From Sclerodactyla briareus (Eukaryota > Echinodermata > Holothuroidea > Dendrochirotida > Sclerodactylidae): DNA of 64,000 nt. Shown piece after piece: positions 11,540-24,261 of this stretch. The position numbers and the translations under genes are program-made. Numbering within the stretch: position 1 is the first letter of the stretch; every line of letters starts with the position of its first letter. The stretch is from the NCBI GenBank assembly GCA_026419785.1, contig JAODTK010005756.1:124001-188000 (forward strand), written 5' to 3'. The notes beneath the pieces are model-generated. The model was not told the origin of the DNA, did not search any database, and was given only the letters and a program-made list of their open reading frames with translations.

Positions 11540-13720
11540 GGTTTTAACCTTTGGCGGGCCGGGCTGGGATCTCTCAGTTTGAGGAGATGGGGGAGGGGGG
11601 GGGGGAGGGGGAAACGGCACAGTTTTCAACAGGGGACACCCGCCCTCCCGATTATGGGTTCCAATGCAATCTGGTGATACATTTTGATATTTTCTGCAGT
11701 AAAATCAGTGTCAATTTTTTTCCATTTTTAGTTGCGTCATTTAACATGGTCAAATTTCAGTCTGCCATACTCGTATACTAGTACTGCCGTCGCACTCAGA
11801 CTTGTGTGAGTGGTGAGACATGTTTGCTATATTTTTCGAAGCGAGACACATTATTCTGTGAGACGCATAGGCGTGTACAAACCTAAAAAGTCGGCTAGCT
11901 TAACTTCCAACCTATACGACTTCCTAATATCCTAGAACCTATCAAAGCTACCGTGCATTAGCATAGTAACCCCATCTGGTCTGAAATGTTGCAAGGTCCG
12001 ACTGATCCAATGGCGAGTTTGATCACATCAGCTAATCACCAATTAGCATTACCTCCACGCCAATACCATGCACGAGATTGAAAAAAAAAAAACAGTCTAT
12101 TATAGAGTCTAGACGAAAGCAGACTATAAACTATTATCTCTGTGAATCACCTATAAAGAGCAAAGGGAGTATGTCCGATGACAATAGCCATAATCCTAAT
12201 CCCTCAGACTTAACGAATACAGAAACAATTATATACAATAAGAACGGCCAATCAGAGAACACCTTGTTGGAAGGAGCCAATTTACTAGGACCAAAGTGTT
12301 TTATTGGATTGTTGGCAGCAGTCCTCAAAAAGTAATTCGTATATATATTATAGTTAAAGCTACGAGAGTCTCACATAATCACTGATTACACTAGGCGCAG
12401 AGACGTAAATCATAATTTATGGACATTGAGGGCGGGTGGTCTTATTTCCTGAGAGAAAGGGGTTCGAGGGGAGGGTTCCTCCTTCCCCTCTTGGCTAAGC
12501 TTGGCAACGGTGCAAAATGGTGCTATGCGTGACAAACTTTCAAGCCCTACTCATGTACTATGTGACATCTCAGACGTTTTTTGTTTTTTTAATATCATAA
12601 TGCTGGTAGAGTCGCCCCGGTGCGCACCCTATGAATCGCCATGAGAGAGTACCGGTATTGCGCTTACAGTCTGCTTAAAAGGTGGTTATGATTTGTACTT
12701 GTTTGTGAAGTGCATTTCTAACTGATAAGTGAGTTGAACAAGTACTTCACAAACCCTAACGCATGAAACGGATCAGGTGCTAGTAATTTTATCAATTTCA
12801 AGATAGTGGGTATTCGATATGCTCGATAATAAAAATCGTGTTGATGCAACATAACTCCCAAAATTCTTTCACTGAAAGAGTAAGTTTGGAAAGACGTGGA
12901 GGTCAAATTGGAGGACGGGGGGTTCGGTCGTTTAAAGGAGATAATCTCGCCATCCCGTCGAGACTAACCCTAGAAGCAATAGCAAAATTTAATTCAGTTT
13001 GCAACGAGACAGACGTTTATGCGCATTCTACGGAGAATCGATCATGTCGCCACATCCTTTACGATGTGATATCACGGTTAATACATACGGAACATTAAAC
13101 CGACTTACCGGGGCATATTTATGGCGCTCTTAAATTACGAATCCGCCGACAAGCACAACAAAAACATTTTCGTTATGTCTTTTCGATGTGTGATTAGGGT
13201 TTGTCCGGTCGGATATGGCCCTCCAGAAATGAGCAAGCAAGCTCTGGATAGTACATTCAGACATTATCATTAAGCTCGCACTGCAGGGGACCACAGTTAC
13301 CACACAGAAAATTTCAAAACACTGCTTTGTAGGTACCTACGACACGTCATTGGTACTATTGTCTATTCGATATCTTATTCTTGGGTGGAATACAAGTATA
13401 TACGAAAACCGAACAGTCCAATGCAAATGAAATCACTCTACTCCTGGATATACAGGAAAGCCAATACTCAGTCAGTCAGTATCAGTCAAGGACCAAGACA
13501 GTGGAAGCTGGTCTTATTTCAGTATATGGTTTACAGTTTGTGAACAAGCAGTGCCAATACAAAGGATTACTGGGATGGACTGTGTCACCATCATATAGGT
13601 TTTTTATTTATTGGTTATCGGTTATCGTTGCTGTATATTTTTACATCCATCCACGCCTAAAAGGAGTCAAGGTATCGATTTTCAAAGGGTATAGAGGCTA
13701 TATCTATCTGTTAGCGCTGA
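11540..13720. other. no gene recognised
   Basis: A G-rich patch lies near 11588-11612. Two plus-strand ORFs, 12078-12335 and 12838-13098, read as plausible peptides, but they lack recognisable domains or good splice boundaries. No repeats of note. Confidence 0.5.
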
Positions 13721-13723
13721 TGT

Positions 13724-15422
13724 TTCACACGTGTGCGATACGCTACGATACAATAAATTATATCGGATGGAGCGTTCTCACTTGTGCGATAAAAAAAATG
13801 TCGTACGCGAACTTTATCGGGCGTCTCTGCGCCTAACATCACGGAGAAAATGGTGGGGTTTTTAGTTGAGAAAAGTAAAAGTTTTCCCCTTTGTTGCTTC
13901 AAGCGGTGGAATAGCATGGTCGGCATGGATTTTTTATACCAAGAATTGTATAATTTAAAAGCAGTTCGAAAGCTTGTGTCTTTCTCAGTACTTGTAGGAG
14001 GCGTGAATGTGAAATATTGTTTATCGACTCATTTTTAAAGCAAACAACATTACAGCTTTTCCTCTAGTCGTGGAGACTCACGCGCAAATAGAGGCACCTG
14101 AGTAAACCGTTTTCTGGACATTACTGAACTTCATTCCATACATAAATTTCCTCACGATTCTTCTGCCCAAAACAAAATCATCATGGGAAGCGATACATGG
14201 AAGGCACTTCGCTGCATCCACCCGCCGTTTCCAATCACCCAACCTCCTACGAGCAAATGACCAGGCTGAGCCAGTTCCCATCGTCCCTAACTCTCCGAGG
14301 ATGGGTACCTGAGCAGATGCGGCCAACCAGTGGGTTACTTGGCCGCCACGGCGGGACGGCCTAAACCTAAGGGGTCGTGGGGACTAGAATGACGGGGGAC
14401 GAAGAAGCGGCAATGGAGATAACGAATCAGGCAGCTGACCTCACAATCCCCGCCTTACCTCTCGCTGGAACCCAGTCTTAATTAGTATCGGGCCCAGAAT
14501 AGGTAAGGAGGTGCGGTTAGGTAACCAAGATGAAGTCAGTCAATGAGTCAATTTAGCCAATTGAGCTAAAAATTTGGGTTTGGTTACTCTGCTCAGAAAA
14601 AGCATGTAAAAAATGCCTACGGCTCCCACCTGTGTACCCTGCTACTCTTCTCACTGACCTACAAGACATTATTAACTTGGGTTTTAGATCGACATTATAT
14701 CCCCCCTATAGCTTATCTCGGTTGCCTTCTTCGGATCTTTTCCCACTATTTATTCTCATGAGGGTTAGGGTGAAGTTCCGGTCAAGACGTCAGACTGTGC
14801 GATCGACCCCCCTCTCGGAAACTTCCTCCTACCCATGCCCCTCTCAACCCCCGCCCCCTCCCCTGGCCACTCACTACAACCCGACATAGCTCCCGCCTTT
14901 GCATGTCACATGATGTTTGGTGGACGACGACGCAACAGACCCTCCCCATTACTTCATGGTCACGCTCCTCTTGTATCTGGTGAGAGCATCATGGATCGAA
15001 TAAGTGATGGGTTCGTAGGTCCCATGCATGGCGGCAAAATAGGGCCGAGAGAAGCTCAAACAGAAGCCAATGTCTTCCCCGGATAGTCATACCCCAATAC
15101 ATTCATCAAAACCCCGATTTTATCATTAAAACCACAATTGTCACGCCAAGCTCTTCCCAATAGCCTGTTTGGGTTCAATTACTCTTGCAGCATTGCGCAA
15201 GTTTATCACTGCATTGCGCAAGTTTATCCCGATAATTTATCGTACGATGAAAGTAACATATTTCAACGTGAGTCGATAAAATTTATCGGATCGTATCGCA
15301 CAGGTGTTGAACACTCCTATTGAAAATAACACTTTTCAACTCGACATCCGATGAAATTTATCGTATTCGTATTCGTAGCGTCTCGTATCGTATAGTATCG
15401 CACAAGTGTGAACAGCCCTTTA
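13724..15422 (+). mobile_element. left half of a large inverted pair (non-autonomous DNA transposon-like)
   Basis: This roughly 1.7-kb segment is an imperfect reverse complement of 15481-16958. Both ends carry a CACACTTGTGCGATACG-type terminus: TTTCACACGTGTGCGATACG at the outer end and ATCGCACAAGTGTGAACAGCCCTTTA at the inner end. Matching landmarks against the other arm are: 13795-13870 with 16800-16890; AAGCTTGTGTCTTTCTCAGTACTTGT at 13970-13994; CCAGTCTTAATTAG near 14472; GCCTACGGCTCC near 14614; TTTGCATGTCACATG near 14898; and TTGCGCAAGTTTATCACTG near 15195. About 375 bp at 14005-14380 is unique to this arm. No transposase is visible. Confidence 0.8.
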
Positions 15423-15480
15423 GGGGGGGCTGGCCGAGAGGGGGAGGAATATGTCAGTTGGTTACGACGCTGCTCGCTTA
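15423..15480. other. 58-bp spacer at the apex of the inverted pair
   Basis: Sequence between the two inner termini. It begins with a GGGGGGG run and is not itself part of either arm. The inner ends abut it as ...CCCTTTA and TAAAGGG..., so each element could be flanked by TAA/TTA. Confidence 0.6.
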
Positions 15481-16958
15481 TAAAGGGCCTGTTCACACTT
15501 GTGCGATACGATACGATACGATACGAGACGATCCGATAATTTTATCGGACGTCGAGTTAAAAACTGTTATGGTAGAGGATGTTCCACCTGTGGATACGAT
15601 ACGATATACGATAAATTTAATCGGATGCGATAAATTGCGCAATGCAGTCAGTGATAAACTTGCGCAATCTGCAAAGATGTATGGAACGCCAAACAGGCTA
15701 TTGGGGGAAGTTTAAAGTGTTATTTTCATAGAGTTTCACACCTTGCTAAATACGATACGATCCTATACGAATAAATTTATCGGACTCGAGTTTTGAAAAT
15801 ATTTTTGCCTTTTAATCGTACGATAACTTTTATCGGATGCGATAAATTGCGCAATGCAGTCAGTGATAAACTTGCGCACTTCTGCCAAGAGTATGGAACG
15901 CCAAAAGAGCTATTGGGGGAAGTTTAGCGTGAAAAGTTGTTTTAGTGATAAATCAGGGGTTTGATAAATGTTTTGGGTAGTGACGTATCCGGGAAGACAT
16001 CCTGGCCTCTGATTGAAGCTTCTTCGGCCCTATTTGCCGCCACGCACGGGGACCTCGAACCATATTTCAGTTCGAATCCATGCACCCTCCCATATAACGA
16101 TAGTAGCGTGACCATGTGAGGTAATGGGGATGGTCATGTTGCGCCGGCCGCCCACGAAGTACCATGTGACATGCAAAGGCAGGGAATATGCGATTGGTAG
16201 TGAGTGGCCGGAGAGGGCTGTTGTGAACTGTTGAGAGGAGCGGGTAGAGGGTTTTTTCCAGAGGGGTCCCGATCCACAGCATGAAGTATTGACGGAAACT
16301 TCACCTTCCCCTCATGTGAAGAAAGAGTCGAGAATGAACGGAAGAGGCAACGGAAATACGCGATAGTGGGGGGGGGGGTAATAATGTCGATTCAACGCCA
16401 GCTTAATTATGGTCCTTGTGATTAGTGAGAAAAGAAAGTAACAGGGTACACGGTGGAGCCGTAGGCATCAATTATACACATTTTCTATCAGAGTCAACCC
16501 CCCTTGCTCAATTTCCAGCTCACATTGGCTGAAGTGACTCAATTTGACTGATGCTTTCATTGCTACCTCACTCGCCGTATATTGTATACCGATGCTAATT
16601 AAGACTGGTGTCTAACAAGGGTAGGCGGTGATGGTGAGGTCCCGTCTGATTCTTGATCGTCATTGGCTTCTCCACTCCTCCACAAGTACTGAGAAAGACA
16701 CAGCTTCGAATTGCTTTGGAAATTAAAATTCTTGGTACTCAAAAAGTCTGCTGACCATGCATTCACCGCCTGAGCGACAAAACGGGAAACTTGTGCTTCG
16801 CTCAACTAAAATCCCACTACTTTCTCCGTAATTCTAATTAGGCGCCGAGAACGTCCGATGAAATTATCGTACGACATTTTTTATGTCACAAGTGTGAACA
16901 CTCCTCCTATAAATTTATCGAATGGCGTCTGTAAGTATCGAAATCGCACAGTGTGTAT
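15481..16958 (-). mobile_element. right half of a large inverted pair (non-autonomous DNA transposon-like)
   Basis: This is the reverse-oriented relative of 13724-15422. The inner terminus is TAAAGGGCCTGTTCACACTT followed by GTGCGATACG and further ATACG repeats; the outer terminus is AAATCGCACAGTGTGT near 16941-16956. In this arm a block of about 200 bp, including TTGCGCAATGCAGTCAGTGA and GCTATTGGGGGAAGTTT, occurs twice in direct order (15482-15719 and 15730-15927). TIRs of the form GGGCCTGTTCACACT with a 3-bp TA-rich target would suit PIF/Harbinger-type MITEs, but no transposase or certain target duplication is seen, so the superfamily is inference. Confidence 0.8.
15482..15927. repeat. two direct subunits inside the right arm
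   Basis: Subunit 1 (15482-15719) and subunit 2 (about 15730-15927) both run from TTCACAC.TTG through ATACGATACGAT, AAATTTATCGGA, ATCGGATGCGATAAATTGCG, GTATGGAACGCCAAA to TTGGGGGAAGTTT. The left arm has one main copy, so the duplication is specific to the right arm. Confidence 0.75.
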
Positions 16959-16959
16959 T

Positions 16960-17655
16960 TTTTGTTTTCTGTCAGAACGGTGTAAACACAAAACCTACAT
17001 AGTAATATTCCCTGAACGTTCCATTCCCAATCATAACCATGCCAACATACTGCATAACGTAACGCGAGCGCATGAATGGCACTGTGTTCTTTGCAATACT
17101 GGACTGGTACGTGAGAGCGGTTGGTATATAACTGCGCACGAGCAGATTGTTGAGTGAGAACCTCAACCTTAGAAACATACGTGAAGAAATCAAACAGAAA
17201 CTTCGCGAACTTCTTCTTCCAAACCCTCTTATTACGTTTTTTTGAACTTTTTCTAACCGGCCTCGCACATTCCTCCCCCCCCCCACCCCCACCCGCACCC
17301 GCCCCGTCCACCACATATACGGACCCACGTCACACCACTCGCTACATACACGTTTGTCCGCTACATCAATGGAAGGACGTTTGTATTCCGGGGGCTTCTC
17401 TTCAAATGGAAAATAGTTACATCCTAGTGCAAGTTAATGATTCGTCAGTATTGTCTTCCTATCAGTAGGCGTATGGATCGTCCCCTTTTTTTTGGCGTAT
17501 ACGAATCTGCATTTTTGTTGATTTCGAGTTGAGAGATATATCCACCTTAATTTGCGGGCCGTAGAATTAACTGATATAAACCCGAATCCCAAAGCATCGG
17601 TTCCCTCCTAAGTTTCACAATCGATTTTCTGGGAATACTTTTTTTGTGCAGTTTC
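16960..17655. other. no gene recognised
   Basis: A pyrimidine-rich patch (poly-C with CCCACC units) lies at 17272-17310. A TATATAA string occurs at 17127-17133, but no convincing transcript follows. ORFs on both strands overlap one another and look like chance. Confidence 0.5.
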
Positions 17656-17656
17656 C

Positions 17657-17995
17657 TTTCGCGTAGTGACGATTATAGATCGTCAATTGTGCCCGTGTAA
17701 AGTCAACACAGCATATCATATTAGTTTTACCGATAGAGCACATTTTCATTTCGCGTAGTGAAGCATGATTGCTGCACTTGTGACGATTCTATTGCCAAAC
17801 GATCACCTCCCCCACCCGCTCCCCCCCCCTCCCATTTCGCGTAGTGACGAATGTAGGATTCGTCGATACGCCAATGCAAAGTGAATAACCCGGCTTTTAT
17901 ACCAGTATACTGGTCGTAGAAAACAATGGGAGAGCATTGCACGTAGTGGACGAAATGTCCGACAATTCGGTATAATCCAATTCGCATAGTACGAC
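17657..17995. repeat. spaced degenerate repeats with TTTCGCGTAGTGACGA motif
   Basis: The motif starts at 17657, 17749 and 17835, with weaker versions at 17936 and 17979. Spacing is 92, 86, 101 and 43 bp. Several copies run directly into a small inverted repeat, for example GACGATTATAGATCGTC and GACGAATGTAGGATTCGTC. The intervening DNA is poorly conserved, so this is not a CRISPR array. A 142-codon minus-strand ORF through it is repeat-derived. Confidence 0.6.
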
Positions 17996-20920
17996 GAATG
18001 TCTTGATGAAGCATGACATCATACGAAAAAAATTCGTTTCGTTGCCGGATTCTTACGTGCAGCAAGATATGAACTGTTTTTACACTTGGGTCCTGCACAT
18101 TAGGAGAGTACCATAACCATTGCTTCACACTCGGAAAACGATATTGAAAATCCAAAAATGTTTAAACCGCGATTTCTCGGAACCAACTTTTGAAATATTA
18201 ATTCGTCACTATGCTAAGGGGGAAGAGTTTACGAGGTGTTATAGGCCAGACCACAGCTGTCGTGGAGCGAGAACTTGTTGTATCGCCTTGATAGATTATA
18301 TTGATAGTTGGACATTCTCAAGACTGGTCCTGAAGTGGGTCCAGGTATTTCAGTGAACAAAGCCGGAACTTCACAACACAGTGAACCACTTGCAGGACTA
18401 TTTGCAATTAGTATTTTTTTATACAGAAGTTATAAGGACACGGCACTGTCGAGATATACCGGTGGCTGGTGTCGTGAAGTTACCGGTTCTCCTTTCAAGT
18501 CACCTCTAAAACCAAGTGGGGCAGTAGGGGTAACTTCAGGCTTAATACCAGAGCACGTTTTAACAGGACATCGGAAGAAGGCACAGGTCAAAAATTGACT
18601 TTTGATATATGAAATTTTGAGATCAGAACAGTGTGGGCGAGAATCAAAATGAATTTGCTCTCGTGAATGCCCCACGCCTGTGATATTATACAGGTTCGAC
18701 CACAGGAAGTACTCCGTTGGGCAAAAATTTGACAAGGAAAACGAAAGAAAATAGCATTGTTCAAATTCTAGCAATACGGAACCAGCGTAAACCTCTGGGT
18801 TCCGCCGACAACTGTTCCAACAGTATGAGCCACAGCTGGGCACACCCGATCACCACAGCCTGACAGCCACTGCAACAGATCGGGGTTGTTGTGTGAGACT
18901 GTAATACTTCGTGCTGAAAGCAGAGAAGCGGATCCCAAATATTTGGGCATTTTGTTTTGGCTTTATCTCTACACCTTACTTGAACACCCAGAGAACAAGT
19001 GCAGTGAGTCGTAGACTTTAAAAACTAACCTTGCGCGGAGCTTTATTAAGTCATGCCGTTTGAACGCATGCAGTGAATGAAGCAATGCATCACGGACTTT
19101 GTACACGTTCAAGCACTCCTGGACCAGGGATTAGCAACAGAGGACGCCCGTTAATAACATCCGAGAAGCCCAAACAGGCCGAAACAACTTGCGCCCGCTA
19201 CACAAAGACTATCGTACTAACTCCAGTCACCCAGAACACGTCGAGTGGAAGTCGAAAGGATTCAGGCCTGGCCATGGCCATTGCTCTTGTCGTAAATGTC
19301 TGCCAAGTAATGATATATGCCGTGGCGAGACCCGCAAATCCTAGCTAACATCTGCTCAGGCTCTTTAACAACCTTACCACCTGCTCATCGGAACAGGTTC
19401 TCTCGCATCCTACTACAAGGCATGTATATACGTCTTCGCATTAGTGTACTCGACTTCAGTACCAAGGATGCCCGTCGCAACCTCAGCGGGTTCCCGTTAT
19501 GCCTGCAGTGTTGCCAGGCCATTACATATACTGTGCTTTCCACATAATAATGCAACCTCAACAGTACATCCACCAATTCGATCGACAGAGTAACATCGTT
19601 CCTCAAACGATAGACACAGGTATACCATCGCGTAAGTCGACGTCTTACCCGCAGCTAACCGCAGCTGAAACAACGTCAAACTAGGCATGCAGGCGTTGAT
19701 TGCGGTTTGTGACGCAGTGGCGAACGCCACATAAACAAGCGCAATCGTAAACGTCTTGGTAGCTTCGGGCAAAAATGCCGTAAGTGTAGGATCAGAATTG
19801 ATTGAAAAACCGGATTTTTTTTTTATCCCGAAGCCTGCCCCATACCTCTCCGCTAAACATCTCTCCTCTTACTGCTAAAAATCTCAATTATGATAAATCC
19901 TTACAATGACACCATTGAAACTAACCATTGCTAAAACATTGACTAAAACCAAACCAAAACACTCTCTTTCCAACCAACAGAAATTAAATCTTGATGTGCT
20001 GACAGACAACTCATCTTCTCATGGACAATGGTTCATCGTGAACTCGGCTCACTGTAGGTTGCTTACATGGACCTGCTGACAAATAAGATGAAAAATATTG
20101 CTGCCTGCTCTGCAGAGCTGGGGATAGATGTAACAAACCTCTCACAGAGAAGTTCAATGGGAATGGCTGTGGGATATTGGGGTAATTAAATGGAATTAAT
20201 CGAAATCTAGCCACACTATGCAAACAACATTGTACTCACTAAGCTCGGCATGCTTACTCGGCCCACAAGTTTCAACAGATCGCATGTACGGTTAGAAGTT
20301 GTGGGACGTGACGAACAAACGGACGGGCGAACGACGTCGGCAGGAGACAGCGATCACTTGTAGAGCCTGCTCACCCGCAAGCTAAAAAGTCAGCACTCTC
20401 AACATCAGTACTAGTACTCTGTTCCAGAGACCTGGGGAAGAGGAGGGTGATCACTGAACCAGCCGGGAAGGCAGATTGCAGTCTTCACCCCCTCTTTACA
20501 TTTCTTCGAATCCAAGACAAGTATTTTCTTTTCGAACTAGGCCCAACATGAAACGAAAAATTGGGCATTCGATCGACTTTTGTCAACATACTTAGCTAAA
20601 CTGTGTGACAGGAAACTCTCAATGCAGCTGGAGGCCAGAATTATCAATTCTTGCCTTTTCAAACAATGTAGACAATGTGAGATTGAGAATAAAATCTGTC
20701 AGAACCTAAAGAAACAATTGACGTTTCTCAAAGGAAACTAAGGCGATTACATAAGATGACAAACAAAATCCTAAATGCGAATTTATAGAAGAACGAAGTA
20801 GAACTGTGTTTCCAATGAAAACAAAAAAGTGTAAATTGAAATTAGTTAGGTCATCATCTCTGACTGAGGAATGCAGCATCATGCTAACCTGCCCTACAAT
20901 GAACATCGGGAAAGAACTCA
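17996..20920. other. no gene recognised; less AT-rich patch at 18.9-19.8 kb
   Basis: Between about 18900 and 19780 the GC content rises and several overlapping ORFs of 60-91 codons occur on both strands. None has a recognisable domain and they overlap in conflicting frames. This could be a degraded gene or retroelement, but I cannot support either. Confidence 0.4.
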
Positions 20921-20924
20921 CAAG

Positions 20925-21515
20925 AGCCACCAAGAAGTAGAAGAATGCTCAGCAAGATTGAGATCGGGTTTATAGTCTCCCTGTATCAAGGCAGCACCTC
21001 TCCACACGACTAGCGACTTACCCCTGTCCTTGGTAACCTGAAAACACTGATCATGAGACCTTGCCTGCAACACCCAGGGTGCACGTTTCGCTCACGACCT
21101 ACTAGACCCCGCTGGCCGTCAAAAGAAGCGGCGAACGCACTTCTGTTACCTCGCGGGTAGCCTGATACACTTTTCACATGGGTAGCGTGAGACATTCGAG
21201 AGGACATGCCTTGTGTAACAGCACTGCGGGCAAATGCCACGTTGCACCACTCATATTTGTTCCCCTATGCTGACCAGGGCATCGCATGCACCACTGATTC
21301 TACTTTTGAGTGCAAACAGGGCAGGTGTACGACCTCCTCATTAATTAAATAAACATTTCATCACTCAACAAGAATCATTAGGGAAATTGATGAGGTGTAG
21401 CTAACACGTGGCCCTAGTCTGAACTGTACGAAACGGCCACTAGAAGTAGAAGAATGCTCTGGCATTTCTTAGGTCTGTATCTATGGGTTACTCCACCTAC
21501 ACGACTAAAGCATGC
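20925..21515. repeat. degenerate direct repeat, about 510-bp period
   Basis: AGAAGTAGAAGAATGCTC occurs at 20933-20950 and again at 21442-21459, each preceded by a CCAC box and followed 60-80 bp later by CTCCAC...ACACGACTA. A weaker AGAGAATGCTCATGAGC near 21745 may be a third relic. The rest of the unit is poorly conserved. Confidence 0.4.
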
Positions 21516-24255
21516 CTCGACTCACTGCACTATGAATTCAGTACTCATGTTAAGTTGTCGGGGTGTTGATCCGAACGACCCCTCATCCTACTAGAACGTT
21601 GTTCAGCATGTCAGACTTCTCGCTGAAGTCCATAATGTCCAATTGTTAGACATGTAGGTTGCTCATAGGAGATGGAGACCCCTATAGTCTTTAGTATTGG
21701 GTCTATCTACATGTTCAAGTCGTCAAGTCAGAAAGGCTTAAAAAGAGAATGCTCATGAGCACGGTGTCTTCAAAATAGTCACGTAGATGGAGATCTAAAA
21801 ATAGGAATTATAGCCTTCTCTTCTTCAACTAGCTAATTGTCATTCAATGTCAGGGGAGGTCACATACACGCTAAAGAAATGGTTTGAGTACGAACAGCAA
21901 GCCCACCCTGGGCAATTTGTTTTTAAAAACCCAAACAAGAAAACGAACACCCATGTCTGGGTAATATTTTACCCATTTTTTTGATCAAATGTTTCCCCAG
22001 GCTGAGTGAAACAACTGCCAAATAAGGTGCTATTTGTAAACCACATTTTTGAGAGTATATCGAGAAGAAACAAAAAAACACTGAAGTCAAATTAGGCACG
22101 TGGAGGAGGAGGTCAAGTCCCCGATTCCTTTATGGGACAATGCGATCAATTTCTAGTCTGGTTATGGTCCGAGAGGTCCAAAATTTATCTTGACGAAATT
22201 CTTAGTTGGAGAACACCAACTGTAAGTATGAAGGCTCAAATATGAAGTGGACAATCCCACCTTTTGAAAATGCTTGTTAACACGACCTTGAAAGATTTCA
22301 CTCAGTTAATATTAGCCAAAGCTTACAGATATGAAATATGAAATGGAAACCCGAATATTTTTGTATCCACTTCAAGGTCGTTCAAGGTGCATGAGAGAGT
22401 CAAATCATGAAAAATAACTGATCTATGATGTTTGAGAAAACGACATTAACAAGTAAAGTTTTGTTTGGTGGGGGCATGCAGTTTAAAACCAGAACGTTTC
22501 CAAGAAAACTTGTTACTTCGTATCTGAAGCAGGTAGCATCATCAGACAAAAAATTACATTTGTGGTTTTGCCCATACTAAAATTGGCGAGAAAGAGTTGT
22601 ATTGTTTCCGTTAGTTCCAAGTTTTCAGGCCGATATTGTTACTATTATGACAAGCAATCTCTACACATATTGTAATCTGTTTTAATATGTGGTAACAACA
22701 TCTTGCAATGTTGGTGTGACCCGAGCTAATTTAAGGTTCACGACTTAATCCTGTTTTTTTTAATCTGTCTCACCACATTGAATTTTTCCCCGGGCTTTAG
22801 TCGGAATTGCCTAGTGAGCTTTAGGGGATAGCTTCTGTGTGAACTCCTGCAGGCATTTCTTCCGGCCATTAAAGTGCAATACCCGCACTTATCACAGACT
22901 TTGGTGCTACAGTCAGACAGTTGGTTCCTGTTTTGTTGCAATATTTTTCTACTAGTATTTATTTTATTTTTAGTTTTGGGCAAGCAGGCCTTCGGTCATC
23001 AGGAATTCGGTTTCCTTTTGCTTGTCCCTGATCCTTTGTATTTTTGTACGTTCGTCAATATTGTGATGGACCAGAAAAATGAAATGAAATGGTATGGCAG
23101 TATGCCTGATTCCCATCAAGTTGAACCATTGATGTGTGTCCTTCTAATGAAAGCGGTTTCATTCGAACCTGTTTCGTTTCAACTCGCCGATAGTCCGTCG
23201 AGGGCGCTGGACTGAAGTCACAGATTTTGATCATGGTTTTTACAATGTTTCATTTCCGGAGCTGACATATCTCAACAACTCGACATCATGCTATGGAACG
23301 AAGAGCGAAAAACCCCAACCGGTTGCTATATCGCACAAATCTGCCATAGGCTGTTAGGCTGACAGCCCCCCCCCCCCCCCTCCCCGCCCGAAGGTCTCCA
23401 GTTGTCCCTTAAGTCAATTCATCGTAGGCGAATAATAAAAAACTCTCACTGCCAATACCGAGAAGGCTGCATGAGAGCATTGACGTATGTTGAGTAATAT
23501 GATGAAAATTTTTGAGAATCTGTCATTATTGTCCCCCAAGGAGATGAGTTTTCAATCTAATCCCCAGGCCGCTCGCTTGCGAAGCCTGTGATGGGCGATT
23601 TCCAGCCCACGGGGGGGGGGGGGGGGGTTTGTTCCAAAAGTTTCTTTGACGCTCCGCCCAAACAGATGGTGCTTACATTTCAATGTTTCACGACTTGTAG
23701 GTAGTTGATGTCTTCATCGATTGTAAAGAGAGAGACGACTCTCTGTCAGGTCTGTACTAATTAGCTATGCCATAGTAGTGACTCCGAAGTGCCCTAAAAA
23801 CGTCATTGATTGAACACGGTGATTTGGAAGCCAGACCATTAACTCCTCAAATAACATATTCAACAGTAAGCGTGTAGAATGTAGAGAAATTGGTTGCCGT
23901 ACCTTCCCGCGACCAATAACAAAATAAACAAACTAAATATGCACGTGAACTCTGGTGTCCATTCATTGAGAATTAATGGTTTGAACAGAAAGATATCTAC
24001 GCAGTTTGAGTACGCGAAGAGATAGAACTAGTTCCGCAGAATCATGAAATAAACCATGAAACTCACGACTGTTTCACACGGAGCTCTGAATACATGCAAA
24101 CGCCAGTTCAGTCCACACACAATCAGCAACTAATCAACGAGACTTGGCAGGGCGGGTAAACCGCCCGACGTGTATATCCGCAGAAATGGGCCTTGTGGAC
24201 CTCGCTTGAAAAGCACATTCAAAATTATGTTCATTGGACCTCTGTGAGACTTGAA
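21516..24255. other. no gene recognised; scattered repeat relics
   Basis: 22240-22400 contains TTAACACGACCTTGAAAG and TTCAAGGTCGTTCAAGGT, loosely like the tandem family at 53.3 kb. A short GAAAT repeat (AAATGAAATGAAATGG) near 23078-23094 could be the 3' tail of a retroposon. C and G runs occur at 23366-23380 and 23611-23627. No coding exon is supported. Confidence 0.45.
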
Positions 24256-24261
24256 TGCCCC

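Noticed and set aside
12078-12335. 85-codon plus-strand ORF that reads as a plausible protein tail
   Set aside because: The preceding sequence is poly-A rather than a pyrimidine tract, and no start context, partner exon or family was found.
13381-13836. 151-codon plus-strand ORF
   Set aside because: Its C-terminal part runs into the outer terminus of the inverted element, there is no known domain, and composition is not coding-like.
17657-17995. Regularly spaced repeats considered as a CRISPR array
   Set aside because: Repeats are degenerate, unit spacing varies (43-101 bp), there are no cas genes, and the window is plainly eukaryotic.
19073-19772. Overlapping ORFs as a degraded membrane-receptor gene
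   Set aside because: Hydrophobic stretches appear on both strands in conflicting frames with no conserved motif.
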